This document shows, piece after piece, positions 52,488-61,679 of a DNA stretch of 64,000 bases (positions are counted from its first letter, which is position 1; every line of letters begins with the position of its first letter). The notes beneath the pieces were generated by a model. The model saw only the letters and a list, made by a program, of their open reading frames with translations, ran no database searches and was not told the origin of the DNA. The DNA is from Juglans regia. Lineage: Eukaryota > Streptophyta > Magnoliopsida > Fagales > Juglandaceae. The translations under genes and the position numbers were made by a program. The DNA lies in NCBI RefSeq assembly GCF_001411555.2, contig NC_049907.1:7386243-7450242 (forward strand), in the 5' to 3' direction.

Positions 52488-52632
52488 CACTATAAGAAAA
52501 AACGAACATTTGTGACAGATTATTTGCGATAAGAATGATTATTTGTGATGAAAACAGACTTATTTTAATATGAAATTAATAATTTTTTTAACAGGAAATA
52601 ATTAGTTATAAATAAATAATTTTTTTGTAGTG
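52488..52632. mobile_element. CACTA-like MITE with 3-bp target duplication
   Basis: A 145-bp element starts CACTATAAGAAAAA and ends TTTTTTTGTAGTG, with ATT on both sides (52485-52487 and 52633-52635). CACTA ends and a 3-bp duplication are the superfamily's marks. The inside has TTTGTGACAGATTATTTGCG and AGGAAATAATTAGTTA, both also found in the relic at 54241. Confidence 0.8.
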
Positions 52633-53100
52633 ATTATTTGAAATGATAAAATTTAGGATGAATAACTTTAAGCTCAAAACATGTGGGCTAAAATAGCGTA
52701 TTGATCTCAGAAATAAGCTCAAAACCTTTGTCATGGGCCACACCAAATATGTTCAGTTCATTTTATCACCGAAATAAAAGTACCACTGTTTGTTACTAAT
52801 AAGTTTCTGCATCATATGATCACAAAGTTGTCTTCTCTTTGGAAGTCAGCTTTAGTGATGGAAAATGATTGAGAAGATGGGAAGAGAAAAGAAGAAAGAA
52901 AAGAAGTTAGAAAATAAAGGAAAAAACACTATATGGCATGGCATGGCAGTGGAAAGAAATGTTACTACAACAAACTTGATTTCTAGGAACAATATATATC
53001 GGTTTGAATTAAACAAGACTATTTTTTTTTTTTTTTTAAAATGAGTTTTAGAGATAAGATTCATGCCTCGATCGTTTTGTTACATAAGAAATTTGTTAAC

Positions 53101-53401
53101 AATAGTGAATTACTTTAAAATGTTTTATGGGGTTTTGAGAAATGAGAGAGAAAAGTTGAATAAAAATATTAAAAATACTTAAATTAATATTGCTAGGACT
53201 TAGAATATAATTTTTGTTTTGAAATTTGAAAAAGCTGAATTGTTTTTTGTGTTTTATTTGAAAGTTTAAGAAAGTTGCAGTAATGATTAGATAAAAAAGT
53301 TGGAACGTTAAAATTAAAAAGTGTTTGTATTTGAATGATGTTTGAATGTTAAGAAAAAATGATCAGATGAGTTCATGAGATATGTGAAACCAAACGAGAC
53401 C
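53101..53401. mobile_element. PIF/Harbinger-like MITE, longer subtype, left end lost
   Basis: It aligns by eye with the copy at 58315 over GTTTTATGGGGTTTTGAGAAATGAGAGAGAAAAGTTGAATAAAA-type sequence and the shared AT-rich core. The right end CCAAACGAGACC is followed by TTA. The left terminus is not recognisable. Confidence 0.6.
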
Positions 53402-54240
53402 TTAAACTTTGTCTTAGAAACAACTCAAATTGTAAATATATACTGCTTAAGTAATCATTTATAAATATCATTCAAACGGTAATAAAAATATGTTTGTGAT
53501 CTTTTTCAAATTGTCTTTGTGATCTGTTTGCTATAGTCTTTGTGATCTTTTCCTCACATGCATGAAGGGATGTATTGGACTTGAACAACCAGCAAAGGCA
53601 CAAAACCTAGACGGAGGCCATTCATTTGTTTTGATTGTGAGAATACGCATTAATCATTAATGTAACTATACTACTTCAAAGGTATAATCTGCGCGCTTAT
53701 TTGCAAAGGCTTGGGAAACAACTCGGGCCACTCGCCTTCAGAGCAACAATTAGGGTTGAACGTACCACGTACATCAGCATATATATTTTTGTTTTACTCT
53801 TTTGTCCTCTACACTCACGTTGGTAGTTCCTCCGGCCTAGTCTTGTTTTACACATAAACCTATTGCATCACTAATAAAGACCCTCACATGTAGCCTAAAC
53901 ATACTACATTATACACGTTAGATACAGATGTAGATCAAGATCAATGACTCAAGTTAATTCAAAGAATTTCAAGATTTCAATTAGCAGAGAGGTAGACACA
54001 TAAAGTACACTTTACAATATTGATTGAGCGGGTAGCAATCAATGCCAATTAAGGGGATTTTTTTTGGATTACACACTACACAACTATATTATATCTAGCT
54101 ATATATAAATACTCCACTATGCTCGATCTAAACCTAAATGCCTCCTCCATTAGCCACAACTTTCTTTAGTACGTAAGACAGTCCACTTTGTTTGGTTTCA
54201 TTGCGACATGAGAATAAGTATTTTTCTTCATTTAAAAAAA

Positions 54241-54368
54241 AAAGGGTATTTGAGACAAATTATTTGCAACAAGAATGACCATTTGGGACAAAAACAGACT
54301 CATTTTAGCAGAAAAAAATAATTTTCGCAGGAAATAACTGACAACAAATAAATAGTTTTCTTGTAGTG
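54241..54368. mobile_element. Second copy of the CACTA-like MITE, left end worn
   Basis: The sequence GAGACAAATTATTTGCAACAAGAATGACCATTTG and the right end TTTTCTTGTAGTG match the element at 52488 in order and spacing. The CACTA left end is replaced by an A run. Confidence 0.65.
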
Positions 54369-54979
54369 CTTATAATGCATCAACAAATTGAAGTGGTCTT
54401 GACACTAGTAATAAGAGAAGCTTTAGAATAGTGTATAAAAAAATATAATTTTTTCTTTTTAGAAAATCGTAGATAGAAATTAACTTAGTAAAGTATTAAT
54501 TAGACATATGCGCGCACACATGTTTATAAGCAAAAAGTCCTCTCGTACTCCATGAATTAATGGTCGAGTATGAAATTGAGGTCCTCAAGTAGAAGAGAGA
54601 TAGGCATATATATAATGTGGGCTCTACATCATTTAATCCAGCTTAATTGTATAAATAACATTTCAGATTGTATTACATGAACACTAAATGTTGTAAAACT
54701 CACTTAATATGTTTATATGGCTCTCACACTTGAGACCTTTACGTTTGGGTCGGCAAGAACATGATCAAGGAATTGTTTTGTAAAAAATGAGCCTATGATT
54801 GGAATACAAATTTTGTATTCCTTTCATTGAGTATGTGTGTGTGTTTACAACAACTATGAGATATACATGTTCATTTGATCGATCAGTTATAGAACACCTA
54901 AATAAACCAGGATAAAGATAAGTACTGTAATATAAGATAAAGATAAAGTTAAAAAAAAAAAATCTATTATAAAAGCTTG

Positions 54980-55482
54980 TGATGCCGGACATAATAGAGA
55001 TTAATTCTGACGGCTAGTTCTAACAGATGCTCAATACAGAAAAGACAATAGATTCTCCCAAAATACAGAAAAAATAACTTTGAATAATATTCATTAATAG
55101 TAAAATTCAAAATTATTTTATGAAGCATACAAGCCGGACTTAAATAGTTGCAAAATTCAAAATTAATTATGATATTTTTTCATAAATGCTAAATTATTGT
55201 ATGAGAAATAAACACATAAATAAACAAGAATCCTATAAAAAAGTTGGCCAAAATCAAAATCAGAATTACTTCCAAAACTTGAAACCAAATATTTTCTAGT
55301 AAGGCAAAAATGAGTATAAATATATGATTTGATGAAAAATAACTAATATTGCCATTTGACCAAAGAAGATATTAAGCTTTTCCTTTCATATTTGTATAGA
55401 TTCATCTTCTTAAAGTAGTACTTTAATGCAATTAACATAGAATCTGAACCTAGATACCCCATATCAATTTGGGTTTGCATCA
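54980..55482 (-). repeat. 3' LTR of the deleted gypsy-type element
   Basis: 503 bp. It matches the copy at 56339 over its full length with scattered substitutions and small gaps. Both copies keep the TG...CA termini. Relative to the element strand this is the downstream LTR. Confidence 0.88.
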
Positions 55483-55664
55483 TTCTCACTGAGTTGAAGA
55501 GAATTCGTCCTCAAATTCTAAACTTTCTCGCCTTGATCTTTTGGATGTCCAATTAAACTAATATTTATCTCCCTTTGTTGTATCGTCCCAATGATCATGA
55601 AAAAAATTAAAATTGACTTGATTGACTCGAAATAAAATAATATTGAGCATCTTCTACTCCAAAA

Positions 55665-56260
55665 TTAAGTTTCTTTCTCATATCTTAAATAAAAAAAAGT
55701 ATTTTGTATAGGAGAATTTAAAAAAAAATCCTCAACTCCAAGAAAATCAACAAAGTTAATTGTCTCATAAGTTGTTTTACGATCTTCAAATTTCAAAACT
55801 TCGCCACTATTTTCTTTTTCCAAATTTTCTATGTTTTCAATAAAAACAGTTACCTCATCCATTAGGTTATCTTCATCAGGATAGGTATCGTAAATTGGTA
55901 TAGAGTTCCACCCTATCGAAGAATGTCCATCCTCAAACTCTTCTTCCTCAGAGTAGTAAATCCACTCAACTTCATGCAATAAATCAACGAAACTTTCAGC
56001 CTGAAGTGTACCAGGAAGTTATGGTAAATCAACTCTGACACCAAGGTCTCCATGATGCTCATCCCTATCACGGTACTCCCAAAATAGAGCACGCTTGTGA
56101 TACGGGTTCTCAAAACTAGAATCAGAATCGTGATCTTCCATCTCACGATCAGCGATATCCTATGCCGTTAGATGTCGTGTTAACTTTGCAACCTGTCTCT
56201 GCAAATCCTCAATCATCACATCTTGAATGCTATGATCATGATGCAGGACTTCCTCGTTCA
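55665..56260 (-). pseudogene. Remnant gag-like frame in the deleted element
   Basis: It reads (in two frames, with stops near 56020 and 56160) LQRQVAKLTRHLTA, then DEHHGDLGVRVDLP and GTLQAESFVDLLHEVEWIYY, all hallmarks of plant Ty3/gypsy gag N-termini. At residue SEEEEFEDGHSS the gag similarity stops. About 85 acidic residues follow (YPDEDNLMDEVTVFIENIEN), resembling linker sequence of gypsy polyproteins. The join suggests a deletion that fused distant parts. A stop ends the frame at 55665. Confidence 0.55.
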
Positions 56261-56338
56261 GAACCTGCCCACGACCACCAGCTATGGAATTTAATGAGAT
56301 ATCACCCCAAGAAAGATGCTGAAGCTCTAATGCCAACT

Positions 56339-56845
56339 GATGCCGGACATAATAGAGATTAATTCTGACGGCTAGTTTCAAACAGATGATCAACACAGAG
56401 AAGACAAGAGATTTCCTCAAAATACAGAGAAAAAAACTCTAAATAATATTCATTAAGCGTAAAATTCGAAATTATTTTATGAAGCCCACAAGTTGGACTT
56501 AAATAGCTGCAAAATTTGAAATTATGACGATTTTTTCAAAAATGGAAAAATCTAAATTGTTGTATGAGAAATAAACACATAAATAAATAAGAATCCTACA
56601 AAACATTTGGCCAAAATCAAAATCAAAATCACTTCCAAAACTTGAAACCAAATATTTACTAATAAGGAAAAAATGAGCATAAATATATGATTTGATGCAA
56701 AATAACTAATACTGCTCTTAGTCCAAGGAAGATATTAAGTTTTTTCTTCCATATTTGTATAGATTCATCTTCTTAAGATAGTACTTCAATGCAATCAACG
56801 TAGAATCTGGATCTAGATACCTCATATCAATTTGGGTTTGCATCA
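56339..56845 (-). repeat. 5' LTR of the deleted gypsy-type element
   Basis: 507 bp. On the element strand it is the upstream LTR, followed after two bases by the primer-binding site at 56325-56336. The many differences from the other LTR imply an old insertion. Confidence 0.88.
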
Positions 56846-58314
56846 GCTTGATAAGACCACATTTAGCTTGATCTTAATCTATTTGGTTTCATCCTTGTGT
56901 GCTCATTCCTTAACAAGTCCTTGCAAAACTCACGTTGGGGGCTATGCCTCTAAATTTGTCCCATAATTAAGAATAGAAACCGAGTGTTAACAAGCCCTTT
57001 TGTAAACAAATTAGCAAATTGATCAGTGGTGGAAATATAGGGTAGTAAGTCTTTGAGTAAAACTTTCTGATCATGTATGAAATAATAGTCAACTTCTATG
57101 TGTTTGGTGCAAGCATGAAAACTAGGATTGGAAGCCAATGCTAAGGCCCCAAAGCTATCACCAAAGGCGAGGTTGAGTGGTTAACGGAATGTTCAGATAT
57201 TTAAACAACATATGCAACCAATATAGCTTAGCTGTTGTAGTTCTCATTGATTTATATTTAGCCTATGTGCTAGATCTAGAAACAAATAGCTTGTTTCTTG
57301 GCCTACTAGGAAATTAAATATGAACCAAGAAAGATGCCATAACCACTCCTAGATCCTTTCTATCAACTAGGTCCTCTCTGCCTAGTCCGAATCATAGTAG
57401 GCATGGAGAGCTAAAGGTCCTTTGTTGAAATACAAATCAAATTTTGCGGTCCCTTAAGATATCTTAGAACTTTGCTATTAGGTGAGTGGTAATAGGAAAA
57501 TATAGAAAGTGACAAAGTTTATTAATTGAATAGAAAATCTTTGGACGTGTAAAGGTGCAATACTACAAAGCACCATTGAAATGTTTGTAAATTGAGGGAT
57601 CTTGTAAAGGGTTGCCATTAGTGGGAGTGAGTTTCTTCCCTGATACATAGGGGGCTGGATATGGCTTAGCTTCAAGCATGCTTACTCGATCCAACAAGTC
57701 CAAGATGTATTTGGCTTTACTAAGATGAAGTCCTTTCTTATCTTGGTTGACGTGAATGCCAAGGAAATAAGATAGAGGTCTGAGATCTTTGAGTTTAAAT
57801 TCCTTGTGCAAATTGTGAACTAACTCATTACTGACAGAGATAAGTACCTATAACTATAACTCATTGATGCAATATGTACAAAGAAGTGCCAACAAGAGAA
57901 CCTGTGGAGCAAGAATAGCATGTATTAGTATGTGAAATGAGGCTCGTGATGCTTGCTTTAGACCATATAAGGCCTTGAGCAAATAACATACATAATCAAG
58001 ATGTTGCTGGTTGACAAAACCTGCTGGTTGTTACATAAAAACATTTTCTATGAGAAGTCAATAGAGGAAGACATTTGAAACGTCTCGTTGCTATATGTGC
58101 CAGTCAAAATGTACGGCAACTGCTAGAAGTAACCTCATTGTTGCTAGTTTAATGGTTGGGCCAAAAGTCTCGAAGTAGTGATAAGTGCCATTACACTACC
58201 AAAAGCTAATGGCCTATCTATCAATTGTACCACCTTATGTTTTTTTGTTTGAGCTTAAAAACCCACTTATTTTGAGCAACATTGAGATTGAGAGGTATTG
58301 GACAAAGAGACTAA

Positions 58315-58640
58315 GACCTTATTTGGATAATGAAATGAAATGAGATGATATGTGAATATTAGTGAAATAATTTGAGTTAATATGTTTTATGAGATTTTGG
58401 GAAATAGGAGAGAAAAAGTTGAATAAAATATTATAAAGTTAAAACATTATTAGAATATAATTTTTTAATATAATTTTCGTTTTGCGATTTGAAAAGATTG
58501 AACTATTTTTTGTATTTTGTTTGGAAGTTTAGAAAAGTTGTAATGATTAGGTAATGATTAGATGAAAAAATTGAAAAATTGAAATTGAAAGATGTTTGTG
58601 TTGTTTGAATATTGAGATGAGATGGGATGAGAAGAAATAA
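58315..58640. mobile_element. PIF/Harbinger-like MITE inside the copia relic
   Basis: It begins after TAA (58312-58314) with GACCTTATTTGGATAATG and continues through the family core. The right part has GAGATGAGATGGGATGAGAAG. It lies exactly between copia reverse-transcriptase blocks, so it inserted into that element. The right end is not sharp. Confidence 0.6.
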
Positions 58641-59064
58641 ATTGAGAGGACTTTGCTATATAAACCATGCCTAAGTACCACTGACCAACAAGCTTAGTAT
58701 TCACTTTACATTGTAGAAGTCTAATTAGGAATTGAATTAGCTTGGGTAAAAGGTGTTGGCTCTCGAAATATAGGAACAACAAAGTGTATTTTTAATGGAT
58801 GTTTAGTGGTCTTGACAAAACAATAGAGATAATAATATGAAATATTTTGAGGTTTAAGATTCCCAATTTGAGGATGATTGACAATATGAAGGGAAGATGT
58901 AGTTGGTTTGGAGGTAGCAATTGGATTAGGGATGTGTCTGTGAGGAGGACGGGATGACAGGTGCTGGTAGTAGATGAAGATGTTGTAGAAAGTTGAAGGG
59001 TTGCAAATGGAATAGAGGCACGCACTAGAATAGTAAGAGGTGAAGGTAGGATGAGAACATAATG

Positions 59065-59300
59065 ATAGGCCGAAAAATGAAGCTTGGGTAGAAAATGTAG
59101 AATAGAAAAATGAAGATTGGTCGGAAAATGAAGGTAGAATGAAAAAATGAATATGGGCCAAAAAATGAAGCTTAGGTAAAAAATAAAGGTAGGATGGAAA
59201 ATAAAACTTGGTTGGGTAATGAAAATAGGTTGAAAAATGAAGTTAGGATGGAAAAATGAAAGTAAGCCAAAAAATGAAGATCGAATGGAAAAATAAACCT
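59065..59300. repeat. Degenerate minisatellite, unit about 17-20 bp
   Basis: The motif GG(C/T)(C/T)(G/A)AAAAATGAAG, alternating with TAG(G/A)ATGGAAAA-type units, repeats about a dozen times. On the minus strand it gives a Phe/Ser-rich frame (SFSDQSSFFYSTFSTQASFF) continuous with the copia-like linker frame, so the array grew next to or inside old copia coding DNA. Confidence 0.65.
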
Positions 59301-60648
59301 AGGCAACCAAAAGAGCTCACACACCAGAGCTAATTGGCTCCTAGGCATGTAAAGCGTACCCAATCTCCATAAGTATTTGACCTCCTTCAAATTGGTTGGA
59401 TTACATAGGAGCTATACTCTTGAGCATGTAAAGCATACCAATCATAGGCCAGCAATATTTGATCAAGTCCATGTCAGAAATTTTGGTAGCACAAATACCC
59501 ACAAAAGATCTCCATCAAACCATTAAACTAATGACATAAATATTGAGCACAAATCTCCATCTTAGACCCACGACAATGGCAGTGTAGTGGATCTTTAGTG
59601 TGAAACTGAAGATATTTTTGAATGTTTCTCTATATTTCCATCTCCGTTGTTGTCGTAGGTTGTGCCATGATCGGATTCGGTCATGTCAACACGATTGTCC
59701 ATCTTTGCCATGGCTATATAGCACCATGGTCAACAAACAAATATGGCTCAAAGATTTCTCTAGAGAAGAAGATTTCTGAAGCATAATGAGAAGAGAAATA
59801 ATATAAGAATAAGAATAATAAGAGGGTAGACAGAGATGGGGAGTGCGAGAGAAGGTGAAGATAAAGCTAGTTCTGAAATTTGTGATGATTTTTGTCTAAT
59901 TCAATTTATTGTAGGGATATTTTAGTCAGCTTGGATATGTGGTACTAGAGGCATTTTAGCCTTAGAGGGAAAGAACAAGACACATATGCCAAATATAATA
60001 TGGAAACAACTATATATAATCGATCTACCTCACAACATAATCTGCCAAAACCATAATCAAGTGCAATTTACACCATCAAGGCCAACTTCTTAATTTTGAT
60101 GCTTGGAAATAAAGTCCAAAAAGTACATTAATGCATCACTGCTCTACTCAACTTAAATTTAAACTGTGTTGATCTGTACGATGGACCACCATGTTTAGGA
60201 TCAGGTAGTTAGAAGTTAAAATTAATGACTAAAAAAACTTATGAACTTGAATAATCACCTCTTTTCGTTGAGAGACTTCATGGTCCATTTTCACACAACC
60301 AATCGTATATTCATGAAATCAACATGGCATAATTTTCTACATCACAGAACAAATCAGTATATTTCAAAATTAGCATTGTACAAGATCGACACAAAATTAT
60401 AACCAAGCTTTGAGAACTTGCAAGGTACCAAAAATATCAACATCAAAAAATTATTAACATCACGAAATTAACATAAAACTAACTCAAAATCTAGAGAGAG
60501 TGAGAGAGAGAGCCAGTCAAAACTGAGAGAGATCTCGTCAGAGCTAGCCGTCATCTTGCTGCGGGTCAAAACAATGGGGAAGGGTGAAATATTGTGGTCT
60601 AAAATAAGAACAATATATTGTGATCATGCTGATATGTCATCCTCGTAA
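59301..60648. other. Intergenic, possibly 5' part of the copia relic
   Basis: A repeated phrase, TAGGAGCTA...GAGCATGTAAAGCATACC, pairs with TAGGCATGTAAAGCGTACC around 59340-59440. A minus-strand fragment at 59640-59720 (MAKMDNRVDMTES) may be a copia gag start, unproven. A short GA tract is at 60494-60512. No gene is supported. Confidence 0.35.
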
Positions 60649-61231
60649 GAGCATTCTTATAAGATTAGCTAAAAGTTAAATCTATTGAGTATTTAACTAT
60701 TAGAGAGCAAAATACGCTAATAATAGATTAGCTAAATATTTAGAATTTAGTTACAGTGACTTTCAAACATTTTTTTAAATTTGAAAGTTACTGTACATAC
60801 ATCAAATACATATTTTATTAATAATTTTCTCTTCATTTCTTTCCATCACATATTTTATCACAATTGGTATATTAATTTGAGTTAGTGATATATTAATTTA
60901 ATAAGAATATGATTATTAATTAATATATAATAGGTAGAATATATAGTAAAATATGATAAAATAAAATAAAATAATAATTAAAAAATTAAATATTTTTAAA
61001 ATTATTAATTATTAATTACTATATAATGAATACATGTATAATATAATGTGGAGATTTGATGTGAATAATTAAAATCAAATTCATCTTATATTATTTTATT
61101 GTTATATAACGAAAAATAGCTATTTGATCAATGTGGAGATTTATGTGAATAGAATAACCAAATGTCAAATTTTTCTTACGTACATTCATAAAAAATGTCA
61201 TTTAACTTTGACTAATCTAATGAGAGTGCTC
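60649..61231. mobile_element. MITE of about 583 bp with TAA target duplication
   Basis: The left end is GAGCATTCTTATAAGATTAGC. The inverted right end is GAGCACTCTCATTAGATTAGTC. TAA flanks both (60646-60648 and 61232-61234). The centre is AT-rich and non-coding. The 3-bp TAA duplication suggests PIF/Harbinger-like, but the end sequence differs from the GTTTGGAT family, so it is a separate family. Confidence 0.7.
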
Positions 61232-61679
61232 TAAAGGATACTGTCATGAACTCGATCTTATAATTTTTAGATATACGTAATTACTTTTTTTAATTTTTTT
61301 GGAATGTGATTGTGCGATCATGATTGTATTTAGAGAAGAATGTGATTGAAATTAAATTCTTTGAAGAAGAGATCACTTGGAAGAATTATCCTTATAAATG
61401 AAAACTTAAAAAAAGCATGCAGGTTATACGTACGTACTTTACTGCACAAGTTATTCATCATGAGATCACCTCCTAGCTAATTCTTAGTGGTTTTGAGTTT
61501 TTGACGTACGTAGTTGGTTAATATAAAAAGATGCATCGATCATCAAATTAACCTCAAAATCATGATCTTCCTGATCATTATAAAGTACCGATCGTCTTAT
61601 ATATACATGATACACATGATAATAATTAAACAAATTAAGGGTTCACGACCATGCATATAAATTATCATCAACAACGTAA
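61232..61679. other. Probable 3' flank/UTR of the CHX gene
   Basis: About 450 AT-rich bases downstream (minus strand) of the antiporter stop codon. It should hold the 3' untranslated region; no other feature is visible. Confidence 0.45.

Larger units (their letters stand above)
52636..54759. other. Intergenic with MITE fragments
   Basis: No gene is supported. It contains one truncated Harbinger-like MITE (53101-53401), one CACTA-like MITE relic (54241-54368) and AT-rich filler. Confidence 0.4.
54980..56845 (-). mobile_element. Complete but internally deleted gypsy-type LTR element
   Basis: Two LTRs of about 505 bp (54980-55482 and 56339-56845) begin TGATGCCGGACATAATAGAG as read on plus and end GGGTTTGCATCA. 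They flank 856 bp of internal DNA. The 5-bp direct repeat GCTTG lies on both sides (54975-54979 and 56846-56850). Next to the upper LTR, on the minus strand, TGGCATTAGAGC (56325-56336) matches the initiator-methionine tRNA primer site TGGTATCAGAGC at ten of twelve bases. The internal frame starts like a gypsy gag (MIEDLQRQVAKLTRHL; GTLQAESFVDLLHEVEWIYY), then jumps to unrelated acidic sequence. Almost all of gag-pol is deleted, so it could move only with borrowed enzymes. Confidence 0.88.
54760..59170 (-). mobile_element. Decayed Ty1-copia retrotransposon with nested insertions
   Basis: Minus-strand pol pieces are in copia order. REPTPFTQANSIPN lies near 58730-58770, NVAQNKWVFKLKQK near 58240-58290 and YFETFGPTIKLATMRLLLAV near 58110-58170. 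The YLLKALYGLKQASRASFH block is near 57930-57985, KLKDLRPLSYFLGIHVNQDK near 57740-57800, and the RNase H end (HIEVDYYFIHDQKVLLKDLL; QFANLFTKGLVNTRF) near 56970-57100. Stops break every piece, and gag, protease and integrase are not recognisable. A probable LTR part (TTATCTTTATCTTATATTAC on the minus strand) lies at 54760-54974. The gypsy-type element at 54980-56845 sits between pol and that LTR part, and a MITE at 58315 splits the polymerase. Confidence 0.75.
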
